Shown here one piece after another: positions 9,109 to 17,076 of a stretch of 64,000 bases of DNA; the first letter of the stretch is position 1, and every line of letters begins with the position of its first letter. The translations under genes and the position numbers were made by a program. Under the pieces are notes generated by a model, which saw only the letters and a program-made list of their open reading frames with translations, did no database searches and had not been told where the DNA came from. This DNA comes from DAIDKA01 sp036267975 (GTDB lineage: Bacteria; Pseudomonadota; Gammaproteobacteria; Steroidobacterales; Steroidobacteraceae). The stretch lies in the NCBI GenBank assembly GCA_036267975.1, contig DATAVA010000020.1:4985-68984 (forward strand), read 5' to 3'.

Positions 9109-10362
9109 TTACTGCGTGATCTTGATCCTTGCGCCATCGTGCAGCTTGGTGAAATCCCCGATCGCGACCGTGGCGCCGGGCGCAAGACCCGACAGTATCG
9201 TCTGCCCGGCGCTGCCCTTCTGGCCCAACAGCACGGCCTGGCGGTGAACCGTGTGACCGTCGATCACGAACACCGCGCCGTTGTCACCCTCGGTCTGCAC
9301 CGCGTCCGTCGGCACGATGACGGCGGTGGCAACCGCGGTGGCGGAGGAATCGGCTGCGTTCGGCGAGGAGTCATCGACGAAGGACACGCGTGCACCCATT
9401 TCGGGAAGGATGCGCGCGTCCTTCTGCTTGAATGCCACGCGCACCTCCACCGTCGCTTTGGAACGATCCGCCGTCGGCACGATGGCGATGACCTCAGCGG
9501 GGATATGCCAATCCGGATAGGCGTTGAGCGTGATGGCGGCCGGTTGTTTCGCGTGCACGCGGCTGATGAAGTTCTCACTCACATCCACGTCGACCTCGAG
9601 CGAGTCCATGTCGACGATGGTGGCGATGCCGCCGCCGCCCGAGAACTGCGGCGAGACGATCTGTCCCGGCTGCGCGCTCTTGACCGTAATCACTCCGGTG
9701 AAGGGCGCGCGAATCACCGTGGTGTCCTCGTAGCGCTGGTTCACCGTGACGTTGGCCCGCGCCACGGCCAGATTCTCTTCTCCCACCAGTACGGCCTGCT
9801 GGGCTGCATCGTCACTGGATTTCGCCGTATCGAAGGCGTCCTGGCTGATCAGGCCCTCTTTGAGCTGGGCCTGATTGCGCAGGAAGCCGGGGTGAATATC
9901 GGCCGCGGCCATCTTGGCAGCGGTCAGTGCCGCCTCGGTCTGTTTGACCTGCGCCTGCGCTGCTTCCAGCGCCGCATGAGTGTTGGAATTATCCAGTCGC
10001 GCGATGACCTGCCCCTCCTTGACGACATCACCGGCCTGCACCAGGACTTCCTCGACCTTGTAGATGCTGTTGGCCGACACCTGAGCCTGGCGCAGCGCGA
10101 CGACGTACCCGGAGGCATCCAGCAACGTGCGGCCCATCGAAGGCCCGGTCGAGGACGATTGCGCGGCCGTGGCAACGGCGCTACGGACGGGGATGGCATC
10201 GGTTGCCGCGTTGAGGTACCAGGCGCCTCCGCCGCCGGCCAGCAGCAACACGATGATTGCGATGCCCACCGGCCACTGCCAGCGCCGCGGTGCCGTGCGG
10301 GTGGCGGGGCCTTCGCCCCGGTTGATGCGCAGCCGTTCCAGTAATTCGGTTCGATCGTCCAT
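9109..10362 (-). CDS. HlyD/RND-type periplasmic adaptor (membrane fusion protein)
   Basis: The 417-residue protein has a cytoplasmic N-terminus, a membrane anchor (VGIAIIVLLLAGGGGAWYL, about residues 31-49), a lipoyl-like half (VEEVLVQAGDVVKEGQVIARLDNSN), a coiled-coil hairpin rich in Ala/Gln (about 110-190) and the second lipoyl half and beta-barrel (VIRAPFTGVITVKSAQPGQIV). It bridges inner-membrane permeases to the outer-membrane channel encoded 9 bases upstream. It is the adaptor of the four-permease operon. Confidence 0.92.
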   Translation of the reverse strand: MDDRTELLERLRINRGEGPATRTAPRRWQWPVGIAIIVLLLAGGGGAWYLNAATDAIPVRSAVATAAQSSSTGPSMGRTLLDASGYVVALRQAQVSANSIYKVEEVLVQAGDVVKEGQVIARLDNSNTHAALEAAQAQVKQTEAALTAAKMAAADIHPGFLRNQAQLKEGLISQDAFDTAKSSDDAAQQAVLVGEENLAVARANVTVNQRYEDTTVIRAPFTGVITVKSAQPGQIVSPQFSGGGGIATIVDMDSLEVDVDVSENFISRVHAKQPAAITLNAYPDWHIPAEVIAIVPTADRSKATVEVRVAFKQKDARILPEMGARVSFVDDSSPNAADSSATAVATAVIVPTDAVQTEGDNGAVFVIDGHTVHRQAVLLGQKGSAGQTILSGLAPGATVAIGDFTKLHDGARIKITQ

Positions 10363-10371
10363 AAATGCCCC

Positions 10372-11841
10372 TTAGGGATGCGTCGGCAAGACGCCGGCGT
10401 CCTTGCGATTCCACCAGCCGCCACCCAGTGCCTGAAACAGGGTGACGGTGTCGGTATAGCGACTTTGCAGCGCCCGCACGTACGCGAGGCGCGCCTGTTG
10501 ATAGGCCTGCTGTGCGGTCAGCAGTGAGACGTAATTGGCGGTGCCGATGTCGTACTGCTTCTGGATGAGGTCCAGTCCCGCCTTCGCATCCGCAACCGCG
10601 TCATTCTGCGCATTCAGCGCCTGCGCATCATTATCGAGGGCCGTGAGCGTATCGGCGACGTTCTGGAATGCACTCAGCACGGTCAGCTGGTATTGCGCCT
10701 TGGCCTGGTCGAAGGTGTCGATCGCGGCGCGCCGCTTGGCCCGCAGCGCTCCGCCTTCAAACAGTGGCTGTGCAATCTGTCCACCGATGCTCCACGCATT
10801 GGAACCGGGCTCGAGCAGGCTGGCAAAGCGCAGCGCTTCACCGCCAAAGGATCCTTGCAGGGTCAACTGCGGCAGCATGTTCGCCGTCGCGATGCCGATC
10901 GCGGCGCTCGCCGCGTGCAGCACTGCAGCCTGGGCACGGATGTCCGGACGCTGCGCGACCAGGGAGGATGGCAGGCTCACGGGCAGTTCCTGCGGCAGCT
11001 TCAGGTCCGCCAGCTTCAGTTCCGGCGGGGTCACATCATGCGGAAAGCGCCCCGTCAGGATGGCCAGCTGATGCTCAGCCATGGCCTGCTGCTGCTGCAG
11101 GGCCGGAAGCGTCGCGAGCACCGAGGCGAGGCTCGCCTTCTGCTGCAACAACTCGGCATTGGTCTGGCTGCCCAGCTGCACCAGCCTTTGAATGACGGTG
11201 AGCTGCTTCTCCTCCAGCGTAATGATCTGATGCGTCGCATCCACCTGGTCGCGGGCCGCAGCGAGCTGGATCGCAGCAGAGGCAACGTTGAATGACAGGG
11301 TGAGATAGCTCGCCTCGAGCTGAAAGTTCTGCTGCTCGGCCTGCGCCAGCAGCTGTTCGCGCGTGCGGCGCTCCCCGCCGAACAGGTCGAAGGTGTAGGC
11401 GACGTTCAGATTGGCCGTATAGATATCCGTAAAGAATCCGGGAAAGCCCGGAGCAATGGTGCCGCCGCTGCTCTTTTCGCGCTCCGCGAACGCAGTGCCG
11501 GTGAGACTCGGGAGGAACGACCCGGCCTGTGCCCGGACATTTTCCTGGGCCGCGCGCAGGGCGGCCTGCTGGGCGGCGATATCCGGATAGTTGACCATCG
11601 CCTGGCCGATGAGTTCATTGAGCGTTGGTGAGCCGAACAGCGCCCACCATTCACCGGGCAGATCCTGACCGAATCTGAACCGTTGCGACTCGCCACCGAC
11701 GACATCAGTGGACCGGGTGCTGCACGCGAGATCGCCGGGGATATACCCCTGCGTGGCCGGCGCCGGGGGCGCACGGAAATTCGGACCGACGGCGCACCCG
11801 GACAGCAGCAGCACCACAGTCATACCAACTCTTCGGCTCAC
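10372..11841 (-). CDS. outer-membrane efflux lipoprotein, NodT/OprM (TolC-like) family
   Basis: I choose the GTG at 11841, giving 489 residues: it follows a strong GGGGGG-rich ribosome binding site with a 6-base spacer and puts the lipobox LLLSGC (Cys16) at the normal place. The longer frame from 11892 would begin almost at the predicted sigma-54 transcription start. Two outer-membrane efflux repeats are visible, with long helices rich in Ala/Gln and the family end motif YQQARLAYVRALQSRYTDTVTLFQALGGGW. It is first in the operon and forms the exit duct for the adaptor-permease complex. Confidence 0.9.
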   Translation of the reverse strand: MSRRVGMTVVLLLSGCAVGPNFRAPPAPATQGYIPGDLACSTRSTDVVGGESQRFRFGQDLPGEWWALFGSPTLNELIGQAMVNYPDIAAQQAALRAAQENVRAQAGSFLPSLTGTAFAEREKSSGGTIAPGFPGFFTDIYTANLNVAYTFDLFGGERRTREQLLAQAEQQNFQLEASYLTLSFNVASAAIQLAAARDQVDATHQIITLEEKQLTVIQRLVQLGSQTNAELLQQKASLASVLATLPALQQQQAMAEHQLAILTGRFPHDVTPPELKLADLKLPQELPVSLPSSLVAQRPDIRAQAAVLHAASAAIGIATANMLPQLTLQGSFGGEALRFASLLEPGSNAWSIGGQIAQPLFEGGALRAKRRAAIDTFDQAKAQYQLTVLSAFQNVADTLTALDNDAQALNAQNDAVADAKAGLDLIQKQYDIGTANYVSLLTAQQAYQQARLAYVRALQSRYTDTVTLFQALGGGWWNRKDAGVLPTHP

Positions 11842-11907
11842 CCGACGCCCCCCTTCCCTATGCGAAACATCGCTCAACTGCCCGCCGACCACGAAACCCC
11901 ATCACGG

Positions 11908-11923
11908 TGCATGAGTCATGCCA
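11908..11923 (-). promoter_or_regulatory. sigma-54 (-24/-12) promoter of the four-permease efflux operon
   Basis: Read on the minus strand, this is TGGCATGACTCATGCA. The invariant GG and GC are 10 bases apart, as required for sigma-54, and the match to TGGCACG-N4-TTGCW is close. The start of transcription would fall near 11897, leaving a leader of about 55 bases before the GTG at 11841. The enhancer dyad at 11999-12016 lies about 100 bases upstream. Confidence 0.75.
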
Positions 11924-11998
11924 GTCACGGTCTCGGCCGTAAGTGATTGTATGCATGGCGCCGTGGAGTTTCGCGACTTTGTGCGCCGGCTGTCGAAC

Positions 11999-12035
11999 TG
12001 TCCGCCGGAGCGGACACCGGACAGTGCCGCGGACA
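11999..12035. promoter_or_regulatory. enhancer-like operator: perfect dyad TGTCCGC-N4-GCGGACA plus two further half-sites
   Basis: Positions 11999-12016 read TGTCCGCCGGAGCGGACA, a perfect 18-base palindrome. CCGGACA at 12017-12023 and GCGGACA at 12029-12035 add direct half-sites. The same arms occur between the response regulator gene and the second efflux operon (21238-21265). I infer binding sites of the sigma-54-dependent regulator encoded at 19839-21215. Confidence 0.7.
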
Positions 12036-12094
12036 CCTTTGGGAGGGCTGCCACAATTTCCGCTACAGGCAGCCGGTGCCGAGGGAATGGCGGC

Positions 12095-12595
12095 TTACGG
12101 CGGGGAGTGTCCCGTTACGGCAAATAAGGTCGTGGGGGTGTCCGCGCTGAGGGGGATTTTGCCCGGCTTACCCCCGTTCATCTGCAGGAAGTAAGCGGTC
12201 AGCTGCAGGGGGGTATTGCCGTCGACGTGCGTCGGCGGGAAGGCGCCCATCGCATTGGCTACGCGAGCCACGTATTCCTGGGTCGACTTCGCGCCCCAAT
12301 GCTGCATGAAGTGCGGCCCGACGAGCGGGGGTACCTGCTCCCCGTTCTGGTCGATGGTCTTGATCATGTTCTCGGGCAGCGTGTTGATGGCGGGCAGTTC
12401 CCCGGGCGCGCCGGTGCGGCCCTGCATGTTGAACTGATGACACAGTCCGCAGCTCGATTCGTACGCGACTTTGCCGGCCCGGGCTTGTTCGGCTGTGAAC
12501 ACCCGCGGCGCCGGAGTGGCTTCGCGGCCCGGATCCGTGGCGCAGGCGACTGCCATTCCACTCACAATCATCGTCAGCATGAAACCGCGAATCAT
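12095..12595 (-). CDS. mono-heme cytochrome c-like lipoprotein/secreted protein
   Basis: The ATG at 12595 is preceded by GGGAG with a 7-base spacer and gives 166 residues; an ATG 21 bases upstream lacks such a site. The protein has a signal peptide ending in a lipobox-like VACA, one heme site (CGLCHQ) and a conserved region HFMQHWGAKSTQEYVARVANAMGAFPP. The C-terminal Met expected as the second heme ligand may be in YFLQMNGG. It is probably a periplasmic electron carrier. It stands alone between the acyl-CoA dehydrogenase and the efflux operon; its partner oxidoreductase is not evident. Confidence 0.75.
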   Translation of the reverse strand: MIRGFMLTMIVSGMAVACATDPGREATPAPRVFTAEQARAGKVAYESSCGLCHQFNMQGRTGAPGELPAINTLPENMIKTIDQNGEQVPPLVGPHFMQHWGAKSTQEYVARVANAMGAFPPTHVDGNTPLQLTAYFLQMNGGKPGKIPLSADTPTTLFAVTGHSPP

Positions 12596-12727
12596 GGTTG
12601 TTCTCCCGTTGCGCACCGGAGCCTAGGCCTACCCGTTCGTGGTTGCCGATGTTTGTAATGAAATGACGGAACGGCGGGATGAAGCCCGCATTTTCGGCAA
12701 CGATCTCAGTGTTGTTTGATCAACAGC

Positions 12728-14515
12728 TCAGATCAGCGCGGCGGGGACGCTGGCAACGCATTCCGAGCCGCTCACGACAATCTGTTTGTAGCCCGCCGCG
12801 CGCGGCAGCAGCTGCCCGACATAAGCGCGCGCCGTGGCGAGTTTCGCCGCGTTGAATTCATTCGCCGCCTGCGCGGCATCGGCGCTGACGAGTTTCGCGG
12901 CACGCGCCATCAGCCAGCCGCCCAACACAAATCCGCACATCATCAGGTACGGCACTGCGACGGCCAGCGCGCGATCAGGTTGCGTCGCGCCGAGGCTCAG
13001 CAGGCTCACTGTGGTTTCACGCAGGTCATGCACCGCGGCATGCACGACACTGCGCATCACCTGCAGATCACCAGTGCCCTCGGCGGCAATTTCCTGTTCG
13101 ATCTGCGCCAGCAGCGTCATCATCGCCGCGCCCTGGTCGCGCGCGAGTTTGCGCCCGAGCAGATCATTGGCCTGAATACCCGTGGTGCCTTCGTAGATCG
13201 CGGTGATGCGTACATCGCGCAGCCACTGCGCGGCACCGGTTTCCTCGATGTATCCCATGCCGCCGTGGACCTGGATGCCGGTGCTGGCGAGCTCCACGCC
13301 GAACTCCGTGCACCAGCCCTTGACGATGGGGATGAGCAGATCGCCCTGGGCCTGGGCCTGTGCGCGCACGGCCGGATCGTCGTGCGCTTCGGCCAGATCC
13401 AGCTGCCGTGCCGCATACAGGGTCAGTGCGCGCATTGCTTCGGTGCCGGCCTTCATCTCCAGCAGCATGCGCTTCACGTCCGGGTGATGAATGATGGGTG
13501 CCGGAGCGCCCTTGGTCGCGGCGCTATTGCGTCCCTGCACCCGCGTGCGCGCATAGTCCGCGGCCTGCTGGAACGCGCGCTCGGCGACGGCGTAGCCTTG
13601 CAGGCCCACCGCCAGACGCGCGACGTTCATCATGATGAACATGTATTCGAGCCCGCGATTGGCTTCACCGATGAGGTAGCCCACGGCGCCGTCGTGTTCG
13701 CCGAATGACATCACGCAGGTGGGACTGGCGTGAATGCCGAGCTTGTGCTCAATGGAGGCGCAACGCAGGTCATTGCGCGCGCCGAGTTCGCCGTTGTCGT
13801 GCACCAGGAACTTCGGCACCAGGAACAGCGAAATGCCGCGCACCCCTTCCGGCGCCCCCTCGATGCGAGCCAGCACCATGTGAATGATGTTGTCCGTCAG
13901 ATCGTGCTCACCCCAGGTGATGAAGATCTTCTGACCGAACAGCCGGAATTCATCGACGGCCAGATCACCGCCCTGGGGCACGGCGCGGGTGCGGATCAGC
14001 GCCAGATCGGACCCGGCCTGCGGTTCGGTGAGCACCATCGTGCCGGTCCATTCGCCGGTCACCATATTCGGCAGAAAGCGTTCTTTGAGCGCCGCGGCGG
14101 CGGTGATTTCGAGGGCGTGAATGGCCCCGTAGGTCAGCATCGGGCACAGCTTGAAGGCGAGATTTGCGGAGGCCCAGGTCTCCTGCACGGCGGTCGCCAG
14201 CATCATCGGCGCGCCCTGACCGCCCAGGTGCGCCGGCGCCCGCAGCTGTTGCCAGCCGCCGGCGACGAACTGCTGATAGGCCTCGCGAAAGCCGCGGGCC
14301 GTGCGCACCCCCGCCTCGCTCCAGTGCGCCCCTTCCTGATCGCCGCTGCGATTGATGGGGTCGAGAACCCCCTCGGCGAACCGCGCCGACTCGCTCAGGA
14401 CGGAATCGGCCAGATCGGCTGAATACTCGGCATGCGCGGGACAGCCCGCCAGCGGCTGCGGACCCAGCAGAACGTTCAGCACAAAGGACAGGTCCTTGAG
14501 CGGTGCGCGGTACAT
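12728..14515 (-). CDS. acyl-CoA dehydrogenase, DmdC-like long form
   Basis: The ATG at 14515 has an upstream AGAGGTG ribosome binding site and gives 595 residues beginning MYRAPLKDLSFVLNVLL, the usual opening of the long acyl-CoA dehydrogenases related to 3-methylmercaptopropionyl-CoA dehydrogenase (DmdC). The FAD/substrate motif TGTMVLTEPQAGSDLALIRTRA and the catalytic-base region AIYEGTTGIQANDLLGRKL are both intact. A C-terminal helical extension after about residue 460 is characteristic of this subfamily. It oxidises an acyl-CoA to the 2-enoyl-CoA; chain length is unknown. A LysR gene ends 16 bases upstream on the same strand, so the two may be co-transcribed. Confidence 0.9.
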   Translation of the reverse strand: MYRAPLKDLSFVLNVLLGPQPLAGCPAHAEYSADLADSVLSESARFAEGVLDPINRSGDQEGAHWSEAGVRTARGFREAYQQFVAGGWQQLRAPAHLGGQGAPMMLATAVQETWASANLAFKLCPMLTYGAIHALEITAAAALKERFLPNMVTGEWTGTMVLTEPQAGSDLALIRTRAVPQGGDLAVDEFRLFGQKIFITWGEHDLTDNIIHMVLARIEGAPEGVRGISLFLVPKFLVHDNGELGARNDLRCASIEHKLGIHASPTCVMSFGEHDGAVGYLIGEANRGLEYMFIMMNVARLAVGLQGYAVAERAFQQAADYARTRVQGRNSAATKGAPAPIIHHPDVKRMLLEMKAGTEAMRALTLYAARQLDLAEAHDDPAVRAQAQAQGDLLIPIVKGWCTEFGVELASTGIQVHGGMGYIEETGAAQWLRDVRITAIYEGTTGIQANDLLGRKLARDQGAAMMTLLAQIEQEIAAEGTGDLQVMRSVVHAAVHDLRETTVSLLSLGATQPDRALAVAVPYLMMCGFVLGGWLMARAAKLVSADAAQAANEFNAAKLATARAYVGQLLPRAAGYKQIVVSGSECVASVPAALI

Positions 14516-14531
14516 CACCCACCTCTTTCGG

Positions 14532-15452
14532 TCAGATCTGCGCCAGCGCCGGCACGACATTGGCGGCGAGAAAATCGACGAAGCACTGGACGCGGCTGTC
14601 GGCGCCCTGGGTCGCAGGGTACACCGCGTATAGAGGCATGATCTGCGGCAACTCCCAGTCAGGCAGCAGTAGCTTGAGCCGACCCGTTGCCAGCCCTTGC
14701 CGACACAGGAATTCGGGCAGCACGCCGATGCCGAGGCCGGCGGCCGTCGCCGCATGCAGCACGGCCGGATCATTCACTGCGAGCCGCGAGGTCACGCGGA
14801 TTTCGGCGCGCATCGCGCCATGCACCACCGTCATGCGAAATTCGGGACCCTCGCCTTCCGGGGTGAGCAGGTCGTGCGAACGCAGGTCATCGGGCCGCTC
14901 GGGCGTGCCGCGCCGCTGCAGATACGCGGGGGTCGCGCACAGAATCGCGGGCGGTGAGCCCAGCAGCCAGTGCGCCATACCCGGCTCCTCCCCCGTGCCG
15001 GTACGGATGGCGACATCAACGCCCTTGCCGGAGGCAAAATCCAGGCCGGCCCCCTGCGACTGCAGATTCACTTCCAGCGGGATGTTCGGAAAGCTTTCCA
15101 TGAAACGCGGCACCAGGGGCGCCAGCAAAATCCGGCCATAGGTGGGATCCGCCGCGACCCGCAGCGGCCCGGTGGGTGGCGCGAACCAGCGTTTGATCTG
15201 CAGGCGCGCAGCGTCCGCCTCATCGGCAAGGCGCCGCGCGTTCGGGTAGATCAGCTGACCCGCCTCGGTCAAGGACAGACGGCGGGTGGTGCGGTTCAGG
15301 ACCCTCACCCCGAGGGCGGTCTCGAGGTCCGCGACCGCGCGGCTGACCGCCGCCTTGGGCACTCCAAGAGCGCGCGCCGCCGCCGAGAAGCCATTCAGCT
15401 CGACGACTTTCGACAGCGTCGCCAGTTGGGCAGGTAACCAGAACAGGCTCAT
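14532..15452 (-). CDS. LysR-family transcriptional regulator
   Basis: The 306-residue protein has an N-terminal winged helix (LATLSKVVELNGFSAAARALGVPKAAVSRAVADLETALGVRVLNRTTRRLSLTEAG, about residues 10-66) and a LysR substrate-binding domain. The form is the CrgA/DsdC-like branch often found near metabolic genes. It lies directly upstream of the acyl-CoA dehydrogenase on the same strand, so it may control that gene, but the usual divergent arrangement is absent. No operator could be assigned. Confidence 0.9.
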   Translation of the reverse strand: MSLFWLPAQLATLSKVVELNGFSAAARALGVPKAAVSRAVADLETALGVRVLNRTTRRLSLTEAGQLIYPNARRLADEADAARLQIKRWFAPPTGPLRVAADPTYGRILLAPLVPRFMESFPNIPLEVNLQSQGAGLDFASGKGVDVAIRTGTGEEPGMAHWLLGSPPAILCATPAYLQRRGTPERPDDLRSHDLLTPEGEGPEFRMTVVHGAMRAEIRVTSRLAVNDPAVLHAATAAGLGIGVLPEFLCRQGLATGRLKLLLPDWELPQIMPLYAVYPATQGADSRVQCFVDFLAANVVPALAQI

Positions 15453-15576
15453 ATCAGTTCCAATTAGAGCTATTCAGGCCCATATTGTTTCACCATTGTG
15501 ACATAAAAGTACAGGGAAACAGCGTGTAGAATCCGGCGCCTGCCGCTCACGCGAACCGATAACGAGGAGACCCCCG

Positions 15577-16083
15577 ATGCAGATTTCCGTGTACACCATG
15601 ACGGTCGAAGCCTTCCTGCCGCTGCTCGCAAACCTGTCGAAACAGCTGGACAAGGCCACCGAATTCGCGACCGCCAAGAAGTTTGACAGCGCGGTGCTGG
15701 CCAATGCGCGCCTGGCGCCCGACATGTTTCCGCTGATCAAGCAGGTGCAGCTGACCACCGATTTTGCCAAGAGCGGCACCGCCCGCCTCGCCGGGATCGA
15801 TCCGCCGAAGTTCGAGGACAACGAACAGACGCTCGCGGAGCTGCAGACCCGTATCAAGAAGACCATCGACTTCGTCTCGAGCGTGAAGGCCGACAGCTTC
15901 AAGGGCGCCGAGGACCGCGACATCGTGATCCCGATGCGCGACACGAAGCTGGAGTTCAAGGGTCTGAACTACCTGCGCAACTGGGTGCTGCCGAATTTCT
16001 ATTTCCACGCCACGGCTGCCTATTCGATCCTGCGTCATAGCGGCGTCGAGGTCGGCAAGCGCGACTTCCTGCCCGCCATCTGA
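15577..16083 (+). CDS. DUF1993 family protein
   Basis: The 168-residue protein begins MQISVYTMTVEAFLPLLANLSKQLDKA and contains NLRNWVLPNFYFHATAAYSILRHSGVEVGKRDFL-like features of DUF1993, a DinB-related all-helical family of unknown function. The ATG is preceded by GAGGAG with an 8-base spacer. It is divergent from the LysR gene and has no membrane or signal segment. A GC-rich inverted repeat follows at about 16091-16113 but lacks a U-run, so I do not call a terminator. Confidence 0.85.
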   Translation: MQISVYTMTVEAFLPLLANLSKQLDKATEFATAKKFDSAVLANARLAPDMFPLIKQVQLTTDFAKSGTARLAGIDPPKFEDNEQTLAELQTRIKKTIDFVSSVKADSFKGAEDRDIVIPMRDTKLEFKGLNYLRNWVLPNFYFHATAAYSILRHSGVEVGKRDFLPAI

Positions 16084-16276
16084 GTTCGAAGGCGGCTCAC
16101 CTGCGGGTGGGCCGCTCGCCAGGCCTACATGGCCTGGTTCATCCATCTCGCCGCTATCGCAATTCTGTCATCAGGCGCTAGCGCCGCTCCCTCGTTGCGC
16201 CCTTGCCGGATGAATTCAGGCTGCCGTAGCAGCGCGGCGGGGAACTTACCGGGGCCTACACGCTCAGAAAGCGTGC

Positions 16277-16894
16277 ATGTCACAATCGACAAGGCAGCGC
16301 TATGTCGCCATCGTCATTGTAGGTGCGCTGCACATTTTGATCTTGGAGGTATTGATTCACGCACCGCGATCGCAGCGAGTCCCACCCGAAGATACGGTTT
16401 GGTCCACCCTGTTTTTTGTACCAGCCGCAATGCTTACCCGGCCAGTCAAGTCAGAGTCGCCGCATGCCGCCGCGGCGGCGCCGCGCCGATTGCCGGCACC
16501 CGCCGCCGAGGTGGCGCAAGCAATCACGATGGCTCCCGAGGCGACTCCTGCGCGGACCTCGATTGACTGGATGTCGGCACTGCAGCGCACGGCAGCCGAC
16601 ATGGCGTCACAGGGCGGCAGTGGCGATGCGGCCTTCAGCACGCCGCCACCCTCAAGTTCGCTTTGGGTGACTCACCATCACGCCTATGGCGAACAATACC
16701 AGCTGCAGACCGGGGAGACCGTGGTGTGGGTGAGCGACCATTGCTTCGTGATGTCGGAGCCGCAGCTGGCAGGTACGCCGAATGCATTTGCGCATGCGGC
16801 CTTGACGCACACGCAGTGCGAGCGCAATCCGGACGCAAAGGCAGATCTGTTCAAAGAGCTGCCCGCCTACAAGAAACATAACGAGGCGCCGTGA
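16277..16894 (+). CDS. orphan single-pass membrane protein of unknown function
   Basis: I do not recognise this 205-residue protein. It has one N-terminal membrane helix (YVAIVIVGALHILILEVLI, residues 9-27), a Pro/Ala-rich linker (about 60-95) and a C-terminal periplasmic part with two cysteines (DHCFVMSE and HTQCERN) that could form a disulfide. The layout is like the N-terminal anchor of a TonB-type protein, but the TonB C-terminal domain is absent. Codon usage matches the neighbours. A dyad symmetrical sequence follows at 16927-16956. Confidence 0.6.
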   Translation: MSQSTRQRYVAIVIVGALHILILEVLIHAPRSQRVPPEDTVWSTLFFVPAAMLTRPVKSESPHAAAAAPRRLPAPAAEVAQAITMAPEATPARTSIDWMSALQRTAADMASQGGSGDAAFSTPPPSSSLWVTHHHAYGEQYQLQTGETVVWVSDHCFVMSEPQLAGTPNAFAHAALTHTQCERNPDAKADLFKELPAYKKHNEAP

Positions 16895-16926
16895 AATGCA
16901 ATTGCACACCCGAGCGGTGGCGATGA

Positions 16927-16956
16927 CATAAGTCCGTGCACCCCACGGAACTTATG
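16927..16956. terminator. imperfect hairpin after the orphan membrane protein gene
   Basis: CATAAGTCCGTG and its near-complement CACGGAACTTATG form a stem with one bulged base and a short loop, 32 bases after the stop codon. There is no run of T afterwards, so it may be a weak terminator or an operator. Confidence 0.35.
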
Positions 16957-17076
16957 ACAAGCGCGGTGCGCGCATCACTCATCACGCTGCGATTCGCATC
17001 GCAGAACGCGAGCGCGGTCACGGTGTCGCAACGTAGAGACTGCCACCCTTAGCGCCATACATCGGGGTGCTGCGAC

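Noticed and set aside
16091..16113. Terminator after the DUF1993 gene
   Set aside because: A 10-base GC stem exists, but no U-run follows.
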